Shown in pieces: positions 7,780 through 19,090 of a stretch of 56,910 nucleotides of DNA. The notes under the pieces were generated by a model, which worked only from the letters and a program-made list of their open reading frames with translations, searched no databases and was not told the DNA's origin. Where the stretch lies: NCBI RefSeq assembly GCF_000498955.2, contig NZ_AYGX02000166.1, positions 1 through 56,910 on the forward strand, written 5' to 3'. Position numbers and translations under genes: made by a program. The first letter of the stretch is position 1. Every line of letters begins with the position of its first letter. The DNA comes from Lactiplantibacillus fabifermentans DSM 21115. GTDB lineage: Bacteria > Bacillota > Bacilli > Lactobacillales > Lactobacillaceae.

Positions 7780-9678
7780 CTATTCAGCGTACTGGCTCAA
7801 ATAATCCCAGCGGTCCATCTTTTCATCGATTGACTTTTCAGTCGCGGTCAATTCTTTTTGTAAATCGGCCAATTTGCCATAATCACTAGCGTTTTCGGCC
7901 ATCGCCGTTTCAATCTCGCGCTTATGCGCATCGAGTTCTTCAATCACACCTTCGATTTTGCCGTATTCGAGCTGTTCTGCGTAAGTCAGCTTGACTTTTT
8001 CTTTCGGCTTAGCCGGAGCCGCCGTTTCTTCAGCAACCGGCTTGGCTTTCTTTGGTGCCGTCGTGGGAGCTTGATTGGCCGTCTTTTGGTCTTTCAAATA
8101 ACTTGAAAAACGCCCAGCATACCGTTCAATATGGCCTTGACCATCAAAAATCAATAACTTATCGCCGACTTTATCCAAGAAATAACGGTCATGAGAAACT
8201 GTAATCACGGTCCCAGCAAAGTCCGACAAGTAATTTTCCAAAACAGTTAACGTCCCGATATCTAAATCGTTAGTTGGTTCATCCAGTAATAAGACGTTGG
8301 GTTGTTGCATTAATAATTTCAATAAGTACAACCGTCGCTTTTCGCCACCGGATAACTTACGAATCAAGGTGCCGTGCATCGAGCGTGGGAATAGGAATTC
8401 TTCCAACAATTCGGTGACCGAAACCCGTTCACCTTGCTTGTTAACGACATTTTCCCCGACATCTTGCAAATAGTTGATAATTCGCTTGTCACCAGGAATC
8501 GGTTCCGTTTGTTGCGTGTAGTACGCCATCTTAACGGTTTCGCCAATCGTGACAGTTCCAGAATCCAGTGGCAATTTACCGGCAATCACATTTAACAAGC
8601 TGGACTTACCGGCACCATTGATCCCAGTAATCCCAATGCGGTCTTTGGCTTGAATCAAGATTGAAAAGTCCTGTAAAATCGTTTGGTCGTCAAACTTTAA
8701 GTTGGCGTCTTTTAATTCAATGACTTTTTTACCTAAGCGTTGTTGGCCTAACGAAATATCGACATCACCGTCGACTTGTAACGTATTGAGATTATCCTTT
8801 AAATCGTTAAAGCGGTTAATACGGCCTTGTTGTTTCGTACTCCGTGCCGGCGCTCCCGCCCGCATCCAAGCGAGTTCCTTTTTATATAACTGTTGTTGCT
8901 TATGTTCCGCGGTAATATCGCGGGCGACCCGTTCAGCTTTGGCTTGCACGAAAGCTTGATAGTTACCAGTATATTTATAAAGTTCGCCAAATGATAATTC
9001 AAACATTTGATTGGCAACTTGGTCCAAGAAATACCGGTCATGAGTCACGACCATCAACGCGCCTTTATAGCTGGCTAAGTAGTTTTCCAACCATTCAATG
9101 GAATCAAAATCCAAGTGGTTGGTCGGTTCGTCCAATAATAATAAATCCGGCGATTGAATCAAGACTTGCGCCAAGCCGACCCGCTTACGTTGACCACCAG
9201 ACATGGTTTTAATCGTCTGTTTTAAATCCGTGATGTGCAACTGCGTCAAAATCGTTTTGACATCACTTTCAGCGGTCCACGCATCTTCTTGATTCATCTT
9301 CGTTTCGGCGTCCATGTAGGCTTGTTGCGTGGCCGGGTCTTCCGGTGCATCGGCATAAGCGGCCAAAGTCGCTTCATAGTGCCGAATCGTGCGAAAGATA
9401 TCCTGACTGCCAGCCAAGACGGCATCAATCACCGTTAAACTTTCATCTAAATCAGGTTGTTGTTTCAAGTACCCAATTTCATAATTTTTTGGTTTAATCA
9501 ATTCACCATGTTCCGGCGCCGTGACGCCGGCCAACACATCTAATAAGTTGGTTTTACCGGAGCCGTTGACCCCGATAACCCCGATGCGGTCATGTTCATT
9601 GACGATAAACGAAATATCTTTAAATAACGTTTTCTCACCGTACGTCCGGGTCAGATTTTCTGCTCGTAATGTTTGCAT
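7780..9678 (-). CDS. ABC-F family ATPase, Uup/YfmR-like
   Basis: A 632-residue soluble protein with two ATP-binding cassettes and no membrane segments. The first Walker A is GVNGSGKTNLLD (~36-47) with signature MSGGQRKRV; the second is GINGAGKSSLLN with signature LSGGEKRRLYLL. The linker between them is rich in charged residues. The C-terminus (~550-632) is a Lys/Glu-rich coiled coil, as in Uup and YfmR. ABC-F proteins act on the ribosome E site to relieve stalling; Uup-like members also affect DNA repair phenotypes. The start is an ATG after AAAGGGTGG, and a good promoter lies about 40 bases upstream. Confidence 0.93.
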   Translation of the reverse strand: MQTLRAENLTRTYGEKTLFKDISFIVNEHDRIGVIGVNGSGKTNLLDVLAGVTAPEHGELIKPKNYEIGYLKQQPDLDESLTVIDAVLAGSQDIFRTIRHYEATLAAYADAPEDPATQQAYMDAETKMNQEDAWTAESDVKTILTQLHITDLKQTIKTMSGGQRKRVGLAQVLIQSPDLLLLDEPTNHLDFDSIEWLENYLASYKGALMVVTHDRYFLDQVANQMFELSFGELYKYTGNYQAFVQAKAERVARDITAEHKQQQLYKKELAWMRAGAPARSTKQQGRINRFNDLKDNLNTLQVDGDVDISLGQQRLGKKVIELKDANLKFDDQTILQDFSILIQAKDRIGITGINGAGKSSLLNVIAGKLPLDSGTVTIGETVKMAYYTQQTEPIPGDKRIINYLQDVGENVVNKQGERVSVTELLEEFLFPRSMHGTLIRKLSGGEKRRLYLLKLLMQQPNVLLLDEPTNDLDIGTLTVLENYLSDFAGTVITVSHDRYFLDKVGDKLLIFDGQGHIERYAGRFSSYLKDQKTANQAPTTAPKKAKPVAEETAAPAKPKEKVKLTYAEQLEYGKIEGVIEELDAHKREIETAMAENASDYGKLADLQKELTATEKSIDEKMDRWDYLSQYAE

Positions 9679-9713
9679 TTAAACGATCCACCCTTTTTTT
9701 AGTCATTATTTCT

Positions 9714-9742
9714 ATCTTAGCTAGAATTGCCCGAAAACACAA
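9714..9742 (-). promoter_or_regulatory. Predicted sigma-A promoter of the ABC-F gene
   Basis: On the minus strand TTGTGT (9737-9742) and TAAGAT (9714-9719) are separated by 17 bases. This places the start point near 9706, about 28 bases before the ATG. Repeat copy I ends just upstream of the -35 box. Confidence 0.55.
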
Positions 9743-9776
9743 CTCACAACCGCCTAATTATTTTTGGGTCTGCTAG

Positions 9777-9960
9777 TTGTCGCCGGGCGCTACTAGGGGG
9801 AGTACCGTGGCGGAGACCTGACGCCAAAAAGCGGTCGTCAGGGTGCTTTTGAGCCTGACAACGACCCATCGTCAGTCTCAAAAGTCGCCGCCAATGATTA
9901 GCCGGAAGCCCACCAGCCAATCATTGCGACACGGTACTCCCCCTAGTATCACCCAGCTAA
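9777..9960 (-). repeat. Cloverleaf repeat element, copy I
   Basis: The outer inverted repeat has 19-base perfect arms at 9791-9809 and 9930-9948. Inside are three hairpins. The first is CCTGACG/CGTCAGG (9817-9823, 9836-9842) with the conserved GCGGTC in its loop. The second is CTTTTGAG/CTCAAAAG (9846-9853, 9877-9884), extended by CTGAC/GTCAG. The third is CAATGATT/AATCATTG (from 9892 to 9926). The hairpin order is the reverse of copy B, hence minus orientation. The outer arms share almost no sequence with other copies although the plan is the same. Confidence 0.85.
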
Positions 9961-10065
9961 ATTGACCGCTAACATAATATTTTCGTTTCAAACTCAATTT
10001 TTATTTTTAAGCAGTCACCAATTAAAGCGCCACTGATCTTCATTATCAATTTTTAATGAGACTGA

Positions 10066-10123
10066 AAAAAATCAGCTCAACACCTTATCTTCTAACGACC
10101 AAAGGCATCGAGTTGATTTTTCG
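10066..10123 (-). terminator. Possible terminator after the GH1 gene
   Basis: On the minus strand a 12-base arm starting AAAAATCAACTC pairs with GAGCTGATTTTT across a loop of about 35 bases, ending in a T run. It lies about 25 bases after the GH1 stop. The long loop makes this less certain than the other terminators. Confidence 0.45.
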
Positions 10124-10147
10124 AATATATTTGATACTTAAAGGAAC

Positions 10148-13502
<3,355 letters not shown>

Positions 13503-13521
13503 GGGTCACAGTCCTCTCTTT

Positions 13522-13557
13522 TGACAATTTTGTTATTTAAAATTGACAATTTTATCA
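13522..13557. promoter_or_regulatory. Two operator sites before the PTS gene
   Basis: TGACAATTTTGTTA (13522-13535) and TGACAATTTTATCA (13544-13557) fit the dyad TGACAAnnTTRTCA. They lie between the -10 box and the ATG of the PTS gene, 22 bases apart (two helical turns), where a bound repressor would block transcription. They match a third site at 13594-13607. Confidence 0.7.
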
Positions 13558-13564
13558 CGAGATA

Positions 13565-13593
13565 AGCATAGCAGGTGTTGAAATCGCTGTCAA
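13565..13593 (-). promoter_or_regulatory. Promoter of the PTS-GH1 operon
   Basis: On the minus strand a consensus TTGACA (13588-13593) and TATGCT (13565-13570) are separated by exactly 17 bases. The strong -35 box suggests a promoter held down by a repressor. Confidence 0.75.
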
Positions 13594-13607
13594 TGACAAA
13601 ATTGTCA
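13594..13607. promoter_or_regulatory. Third operator site between the divergent genes
   Basis: TGACAAAATTGTCA is a 14-base dyad with only the two central bases unpaired. It touches the -35 box of the PTS promoter and lies just before the regulator's own promoter, so it could serve both genes. Confidence 0.7.
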
Positions 13608-13614
13608 TTTATTT

Positions 13615-13643
13615 TTGACTAAATTATCAGTTTGCCTTAAAGT
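13615..13643 (+). promoter_or_regulatory. Promoter of the RpiR-type regulator
   Basis: TTGACT (13615-13620) and TAAAGT (13638-13643) with a 17-base spacer, about 32 bases before the ATG at 13676. Confidence 0.6.
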
Positions 13644-13675
13644 TAACTTATCAACTAATCAGCGAGGACTTTACC

Positions 13676-14428
13676 ATGACGATTATCGAAAGTATTCAAC
13701 AGCATACGACCGAATTTTCAAAATCAGAATTAAAGGTCAGCCAATATATCTTAAAATATCCCGAACACGTCGAAACATTCACGATTACCAAACTAGCCGA
13801 CCGCGCCGGCACCTCGACGTCAGCCGTCTTACGTTTCTGCCAATCGTTAGGTTTTCAAGGCTATAAAGATTTTCGCTTTGAAATGATCAACTATTTACGC
13901 GGCGCTCGCCATCATACCAGCACGAGTGACTTAAGCGATGGCTTTTTAAACGACTACGCCCAGTTAATCACCCAACTCCATCAACTAGACGCCAAGCTAC
14001 TAAAAAAATTAGCGACCGCCTTAATGACGCCCACCATGAATTACTTATTGGGCGTGCACTTTTCGGCGTTACCAGCTAAAGAACTCTTCTTAGGTTTAGA
14101 GGATCTCGGAATTCTGTCCTTACACGCCGACGATTATATTAATGCCGCCCACTTAACGAATACAATGGCGCCAGACTCAACCTTGGTACTTTTTTCAATT
14201 AGTGGCAGTAAAAATAACTTCAATCATTTTCTCGCGAGTGTGGCTAATAATATGCCGAAAAATTCATTTTTGATTACCATGAATCCTAAAGCGGAACTAG
14301 CGGCAGCCTTTGAACAGACCTTAGTGCTCCCCGGCAGTGCTTTTTCCAACCGTTCCGTGGTCGATGCCCAAGCAGTCCCCATGTTATTCGTCGAACTACT
14401 GCTTAATATCATTCATGAAAAGCAATAA
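13676..14428 (+). CDS. MurR/RpiR family transcriptional regulator
   Basis: A 250-residue sugar-phosphate-responsive regulator. The N-terminal HTH_6 domain (~1-77) includes KSELKVSQYILKYPE and the helix-turn-helix ADRAGTSTSAVLRFCQSLGFQGYKDFR. A SIS sugar-isomerase-like domain (~100-240) should sense a phosphorylated sugar. It is divergent from the PTS-GH1 operon and shares with it an intergenic region holding three copies of a TGACAA dyad, so it most likely controls uptake of a beta-glucoside. The start is an ATG after GCGAGGA. Confidence 0.92.
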   Translation: MTIIESIQQHTTEFSKSELKVSQYILKYPEHVETFTITKLADRAGTSTSAVLRFCQSLGFQGYKDFRFEMINYLRGARHHTSTSDLSDGFLNDYAQLITQLHQLDAKLLKKLATALMTPTMNYLLGVHFSALPAKELFLGLEDLGILSLHADDYINAAHLTNTMAPDSTLVLFSISGSKNNFNHFLASVANNMPKNSFLITMNPKAELAAAFEQTLVLPGSAFSNRSVVDAQAVPMLFVELLLNIIHEKQ

Positions 14429-14432
14429 CGTT

Positions 14433-14478
14433 AAAAAGGCGGTACCGATAACATTTAAGTTACCGGCATCGCCTTTTT
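14433..14478. terminator. Terminator after the RpiR-type gene
   Basis: AAAAAGGC and its complement GCCTTTTT enclose an extended stem (CCGATAAC with GTTACCGG) and a short loop. It has an A run on one side and a T run on the other, so it could act in both directions. It begins five bases after the stop codon. Confidence 0.85.
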
Positions 14479-14479
14479 G

Positions 14480-14700
14480 GTGACAGGGTTCAAAGTATTG
14501 ATTCGTCCGGACAAATAAGGTAATGCAACAATTTTTCTTGTTCTCCCCCCATCGACAGCTCATCTGGCAATCCCAAAACATTGTTTGTCCCGCCATTCTA
14601 AATAGAAATCACATTTAGTTGGGCATTAACGGACATAGCCGTAGAAGTGGCGCAAGTTCGACCGAACTATAAGAATGTCCAACATGAACGTTTCCAATCA
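14480..14700. other. Gene-free stretch before repeat copy A
   Basis: No convincing gene, RNA or operator is seen here. The short open frames lack ribosome binding sites and family features. From about 14703 the sequence becomes homologous to the flanks of repeat copies D and E. Confidence 0.4.
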
Positions 14701-14742
14701 CCAAACTGAATTAGAATGGCATCATTATTCTCAAAAACAATC

Positions 14743-14930
14743 GAGCTGTCGGCTGACCGTAATGGAAGCTGCCATGCAGGTGGCGTTAACGGGATTGGTC
14801 CGTATCCCGTTTACACCACGGACGCCTTTTGAGACTTGATTTTTGGGCTCAAAAGCGAGGTTCAAGACCGCCCCTCAGGCTTGAACCGGTCCCCATGACG
14901 GCTGGAATTACGGTCAGCCGACAGCGGCAA
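14743..14930 (+). repeat. Cloverleaf repeat element, copy A
   Basis: The outer arms of 19 perfect bases are at 14745-14763 and 14907-14925, followed inward by a GGA/GGA internal loop and a further partly paired stretch. Inner hairpins are GTGGCGTTAACGGGA with TCCCGTTTACACCAC, then CTTTTGAG with CTCAAAAG, then GGTTCAAG with CTTGAACC. The third loop carries GACCGC (14866-14871) and GGTC follows its 3' arm. The element ends GCGGCAA. Homology to copies D and E continues about 40 bases upstream of the outer arm. It lies between convergent genes. Confidence 0.9.
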
Positions 14931-14946
14931 TAAATAACCAAGCAAA

Positions 14947-14976
14947 AAAAGCATGCCGCGTAAACGACATGCTTTT
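14947..14976 (-). terminator. Terminator after the 150-residue protein gene
   Basis: On the minus strand AAAAGCATG pairs with CATGCTTTT, followed by more T (seven T in all). It ends 16 bases after the stop codon of the gene at 14992. Confidence 0.85.
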
Positions 14977-14991
14977 GAGTGAACTACTAGA

Positions 14992-15444
14992 TTATTCGTG
15001 GTCTTTATAAACATCAATAACGGTCCGATCGTCGTCGACAACTAAGTGTAACTTGCCGTCTTTAGACATCGAGCTGGTTTGATAGACATTATCAATGCCA
15101 TCAACATCTTTGGCTTTGAATGGTAAGTAAACGCGTTCGCTACCCCGTTCGTCACCGAACAAAATATCTAACTTTTCAATATCTTGATACTGTAAAACCC
15201 GTTCAAACATCCCACTAGTTACGGATGATAAATTGGTTGCATCGGGGTCAACCGCATCTGCGTCTGGTAAAAATTCAGCCTTGAAAGATTTGCAAGGATG
15301 AATAATCGTCATCTTGCCACCTTTGATTCGACCATAACTCGTTGTAACCCGACTAATCCAAAGGTCAGAAATATCGTTATGTTTCACAACCCACGTATCA
15401 CCATTACGGAAATAAAACTTTAATGCGTCTAATGCTCTTTCCAT
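14992..15444 (-). CDS. Conserved-looking protein of unknown function, 150 residues
   Basis: I do not recognise this protein. It is soluble, acidic and rich in beta-type stretches: WVVKHNDISDLWISRVTTSYG, KMTIIHP, YQDIEKLDILFGDERGSERVYLPF, and KLHLVVDDDRTVIDVY at the end. No signal peptide, membrane helix or cysteine pair is seen. The ATG, its own terminator and codon use like its neighbours argue that it is a real single-gene unit. It lies 60 bases downstream of cca. Confidence 0.7.
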   Translation of the reverse strand: MERALDALKFYFRNGDTWVVKHNDISDLWISRVTTSYGRIKGGKMTIIHPCKSFKAEFLPDADAVDPDATNLSSVTSGMFERVLQYQDIEKLDILFGDERGSERVYLPFKAKDVDGIDNVYQTSSMSKDGKLHLVVDDDRTVIDVYKDHE

Positions 15445-15504
15445 GTTCGATCACCTCATTGCAGAATTAGTTTCAACTCAATCGTACCAGACTTAGCAAA
15501 AAAT

Positions 15505-16728
15505 TCAATTATTTTTTGTATCCGTTACCATCCTTGCAAAGTCAAGCAATTCGTCATATTGGTTCGCGACTTTACCAGTGACCACCGCGGCTAACAATTG
15601 GGCTAAGATTTGACCCATTGCCGGCCCCGGGGTGACGACCTGTTGTTTGATTAAATCGCCACCGTTGATGGCTAAGTCGCGTTTGTTTTGAATCGGTAAT
15701 GCCGCGTAGTTGGCCATCAATTCAGTTTGGTCAACTCCAAACCCGAGAATATCCGCCACTTGATTAGCAGTGGTTAACGCGGCCGCACCGGCGTCAAATA
15801 ACTCGCGGGCCGATAATGTACCAGTCGCGTTTAACGCGCTTAAAACGGCCGTTGCGGCGGTCACATGGTCAATCAACTCATTACTAGTCTTCCATGCTTT
15901 GAGTAGTTTCCGCACCGCAACACCACTCGTATCACCCATTAACCAACTAAGCATCGTCCACGTACTTTCAATAGACGTTAATTGCCAAGCAGGTAGTTCA
16001 ATCAATTTAGTCAGCATCGCTTGTTGGTCGGCCATTAGCGGCATGTACCGATATAAGTCGGTCCGGACTAAAGCCTGCAAGCCCCGAGTAGGTTGTTGCC
16101 CCATTAAGAGCTTTTCCCATTCCACGCGCGTCCGTTCCACCGCGATTTTGGTCAGTAACGCCGCATTGTCTTTAACGGCAGCTTCGGTGGCGGGTTCAAT
16201 TGCAAAATCCAACTGGCTAGCAAACCGAACCGCCCGCATCATCCGCAACGCATCTTCATGGAAGCGGTCTTCCGCCACACCAACTGCGCGTAAAACGCCC
16301 GCCTTTAAGTCGGCTAAGCCATCGAATAAATCAATGACTTCACCGTTGGCTTTCATGGCTAAGGCGTTAATCGTGAAATCACGCCGTTTCAAGTCTTCTT
16401 TTAACGAACGCACAAAGGTCACTTGGTCGGGGCGCCGAAAATCTTGATACCCCGATTCCGTCCGAAACGTCGTCGTTTCATAACCTTCGCCGTGGTCCAA
16501 AATCATGACCGTTCCGTGTTCAATCCCCGTATCGACCGTCCGTTTGAACAAGCCTTTGACTTCCGCGGGAAACGCACTGGTCGCAATATCGACATCATGC
16601 AACGGTTTGCCTAAAATCGTATCCCGAACACAACCACCGACAAAGTAAGCTTCGTAACCGGCCGCTTCAATCGTTGCTAAAATTGGCTTGGCGGCTTCAA
16701 ACTCCGGTGGCAATTGGGTCAAAATCAT
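15505..16728 (-). CDS. cca: CCA-adding tRNA nucleotidyltransferase
   Basis: A 407-residue class II nucleotidyltransferase that builds or repairs the CCA end of tRNAs. The catalytic head has [22 protein letters not shown] with metal-binding D45 and D47, then [10 protein letters not shown] and the template helix [16 protein letters not shown]. The length is normal for Firmicutes. The start overlaps the last four bases of dapB, so the two are translated from one message. Confidence 0.96.
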   Translation of the reverse strand: MILTQLPPEFEAAKPILATIEAAGYEAYFVGGCVRDTILGKPLHDVDIATSAFPAEVKGLFKRTVDTGIEHGTVMILDHGEGYETTTFRTESGYQDFRRPDQVTFVRSLKEDLKRRDFTINALAMKANGEVIDLFDGLADLKAGVLRAVGVAEDRFHEDALRMMRAVRFASQLDFAIEPATEAAVKDNAALLTKIAVERTRVEWEKLLMGQQPTRGLQALVRTDLYRYMPLMADQQAMLTKLIELPAWQLTSIESTWTMLSWLMGDTSGVAVRKLLKAWKTSNELIDHVTAATAVLSALNATGTLSARELFDAGAAALTTANQVADILGFGVDQTELMANYAALPIQNKRDLAINGGDLIKQQVVTPGPAMGQILAQLLAAVVTGKVANQYDELLDFARMVTDTKNN

Positions 16729-17510
16729 AGTAAGTTCTCCAACCCGACAAACAGTTCGTGATATTGGTTAACTTTTTCAACGGCGACTTTAACCCCGGTC
16801 ATAAATGAAATCCGGTCAAAGGAATCTTGGCGAATCGTTAAGCCTTCACCGGGGCCCCCAAACATGACTTCTTCATGGGCCACTAACCCTGGTAAGCGCA
16901 CCGCATGAATCCGCATGCCTTCGTATTCAGCCCCCCGCGCACCTGGTAAAGTTTCCGTGGCATCGGGATTGCCTTGTTCTTTAGGCTTCCGCACTTCCGC
17001 AATTTTCTTCGCCGTACTAATCGCGGTCCCACTTGGCGAGTCAATCTTATCGTCGTGGTGCATTTCGATAATTTCAACATCTGGGAAATATTTAGCCGCT
17101 TGTTGTGCGAATTGCATCAGCAAAACAGCGCTGATGCCGAAGTTAGGTGCGATCAAGCCCCCAACTTGCTTGTCTTTAGCTAATTTTTGTAAATCAGCAA
17201 CTTGTTCATCGGTCATCCCGGTCGTCCCAATAACTGGTGAGATACCGTGATTCAAAGCAAATTTGGCATTTTCATAGACGGCCGTGGGAATCGTAAAGTC
17301 GATCCAAACCGTCGCATCCGTATCAATCTTCGTTAAATCATGGAATGCGGGCACGTCTTGGCCTTTAAAGTGTTCATTGTCACCCAAATTCGTATCCTTA
17401 CCGCGCGCATCATAAACGCCCACCAATTCAAAATCAGGGGTATCAATGACCATTTGAGCAGCAGTACTACCCATCCGACCTTGATAGCCGGCCACAATTA
17501 CTTTTACCAA
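16725..17510 (-). CDS. dapB: 4-hydroxy-tetrahydrodipicolinate reductase
   Basis: A 261-residue NAD(P)H-dependent enzyme of the lysine and diaminopimelate pathway, needed for peptidoglycan. The Rossmann motif is [12 protein letters not shown] at the N-terminus. IGTTGMT marks the cofactor site, and [16 protein letters not shown] the catalytic region with the conserved His pair and Lys. It overlaps cca by four bases. Other dap genes are not in the window. No lysine-riboswitch-like leader was recognised upstream. Confidence 0.96.
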   Translation of the reverse strand: MVKVIVAGYQGRMGSTAAQMVIDTPDFELVGVYDARGKDTNLGDNEHFKGQDVPAFHDLTKIDTDATVWIDFTIPTAVYENAKFALNHGISPVIGTTGMTDEQVADLQKLAKDKQVGGLIAPNFGISAVLLMQFAQQAAKYFPDVEIIEMHHDDKIDSPSGTAISTAKKIAEVRKPKEQGNPDATETLPGARGAEYEGMRIHAVRLPGLVAHEEVMFGGPGEGLTIRQDSFDRISFMTGVKVAVEKVNQYHELFVGLENLL

Positions 17511-17836
17511 AACAATTCCTCCTCTAACTCAATTAAAACTTGCTTGAGCTTTATTTGACTTGACGAGTTTGCCAACAGGGCTACTCATCACTAATACATA
17601 CCTTATATTTTAACAGAATATTGGATTACCGTGAATTTTATTACCGGTAACGGCCAATTTACAAATTTGACCATTAATTGTCCCTAACCACTTATCAAAC
17701 ATTCTACCTGTTGGGGGGTGCAGTCAAAACCACTTGAACAGATTTGCAAACCTTCTAACTAACGTCGCAAAAGTCAGCCATGTGATAACGCAATCTCCCC
17801 GTTAAAGCCACCGACAACTAGACTAATCAATACACA
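17511..17836. other. Gene-free leader region upstream of dapB
   Basis: This AT-rich stretch should contain the dapB promoter, but no -35/-10 pair stands out. No riboswitch, tRNA or gene was recognised. Confidence 0.3.
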
Positions 17837-17837
17837 A

Positions 17838-17870
17838 ATGGTCCCGCTACAACATCGGTAGCGGAACCAT
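17838..17870. repeat. Hairpin related to the flank of repeat copy F
   Basis: ATGGTCCCGCTAC (17838-17850) and GTAGCGGAACCAT (17858-17870) form a 13-position stem with one mismatch. The sequence after it (ATCAATTTAGTTGTGAGTC) is homologous to the start of copy F. A matching hairpin with different paired bases lies before copy F at 28789-28826. This may be the start of a decayed tenth element, running to about 17957. Confidence 0.5.
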
Positions 17871-18000
17871 CTTCATTTTGAAATCAATTTAGTTGTGAGT
17901 CGATAGTGAGGACTAATGCTTGCTTAGACTAATCACCATCGAAAACATTCAATCACAAATTCGTATCCTTAACATTATTTTGAAACTGAGCTGAAATTAG

Positions 18001-18179
18001 CAGTTGGCTGACCGTCATGGAATCGTCCTGAAAGTGGTGTTAACGGACGTTTTTTGCCCGTTTACACCACGGACGTCTTTTGAGACTTGCTTTTCAGGCT
18101 CAAAAGCGAGGTCCAAGACCGCTTCTCAGGCTTGGACCGGTCCCAGGACGATTCCATGACGGTCAGCCAACTGTGGCAA
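18001..18179 (+). repeat. Cloverleaf repeat element, copy B
   Basis: The outer arms form a perfect 29-base inverted repeat (18001-18029 and 18145-18173), the best in the window. Inside are GTGGTGTTAACGG with CCGTTTACACCAC, then CTTTTGAG with CTCAAAAG, then GGTCCAAG with CTTGGACC. GACCGC lies in the third loop (18117-18122). Where copies A, C, D, E and F have a GGA/GGA internal loop, this copy is fully paired. It lies 16 bases past the stop of the HAD gene. Confidence 0.92.
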
Positions 18180-18194
18180 TTCCAAATCAGCCGA

Positions 18195-18992
18195 TCAAAT
18201 CAACGTATCAATGACGTCGAGGACGCCGTCATGGTTGTTGTCGAAACGCGTTTCGTAATTTGCGGCCGCTTTGACGGGCGCAATCGCGTTCTTCATGGCG
18301 TAGCTGTAATCTGCTTCACTGAGCATTTCAATATCGTTACCGTTGTCACCAAACGCGGCCGTCGCACTCGGTGCCACTTGCCAATGATCTTGCAAGTAGG
18401 CGAGCCCGGTCGCCTTGTTAACGTGCGGTGCAATCACATCAAAGCCCCCGCCACCACTGACGGTTGCCCGTAATTGCCCGGCAAAGTGGTCGTTAATCAT
18501 TTTAGCGTGTAAGTTGGCTTGTTCGTCATCCCAACTAAACGTCGCTTTATAAATATGGTCATCGATGTTGGTTAAATCGTCGATGACGTGCCGCTTGCTT
18601 AAAAAGTAGCGCATAATTTCATTATCATCTTGTGGCCGCAAGTACGACCCTTGTTTACCTGAAATTGAAATACTGGCACCGGCTAATTCCGGCGTGGTCG
18701 CGACGTAAGTCAAGAGTTCGTCAACTAACGGACCTGCCAGCAAACTTTCGTGCAAAATATGGCCATGATTATCAATCACCAAACTACCATTTTCGGCCAC
18801 GTACGTAAATTCACCATTAATTTTGTCAAACACGTCGATACAATGTTGCAACTGATTGCCACTGGCGACCACAAAATGTTGCCCATTAGCATTCATTTTA
18901 TCTAATTGCGCTTGAAAACGGTCATGATCAAAATGACGGTCATCTCGTAAAAAGGTCCCGTCGATATCCGTTGCGATTAGTGCTACGTTCAA
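18195..18992 (-). CDS. HAD-superfamily phosphatase, Cof type
   Basis: A 265-residue Cof-like (HAD IIB) hydrolase that most likely dephosphorylates a sugar or nucleotide phosphate; the substrate is unknown. Motif I is ATDIDGTFLRDD with nucleophile D9 and D11, motif II is VVASGNQ, and motif IV is AFGDNGNDIEML near the C-terminus. The start is a TTG at 18992, six bases after AGGGGGAT. It appears to be a single-gene unit. Confidence 0.92.
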   Translation of the reverse strand: MNVALIATDIDGTFLRDDRHFDHDRFQAQLDKMNANGQHFVVASGNQLQHCIDVFDKINGEFTYVAENGSLVIDNHGHILHESLLAGPLVDELLTYVATTPELAGASISISGKQGSYLRPQDDNEIMRYFLSKRHVIDDLTNIDDHIYKATFSWDDEQANLHAKMINDHFAGQLRATVSGGGGFDVIAPHVNKATGLAYLQDHWQVAPSATAAFGDNGNDIEMLSEADYSYAMKNAIAPVKAAANYETRFDNNHDGVLDVIDTLI

Positions 18993-19090
18993 GGCTGCAT
19001 CCCCCTAAAGTTAATTAATAACCTTATTTTACCAAAGTTGGAAGCATTTTCAATTCACAGCCACGCCGCCTCATCACGATTTAATCAATG

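Noticed and set aside
9777-9960. Insertion sequence with terminal inverted repeats
   Set aside because: No transposase gene or remnant is seen in any copy, and the copies are too small; a non-autonomous element remains possible and is treated as a finding.
17511-17836. Possible lysine riboswitch before dapB
   Set aside because: None of the conserved L-box segments could be found on the minus strand, and the gap has no strong terminator hairpin next to dapB.
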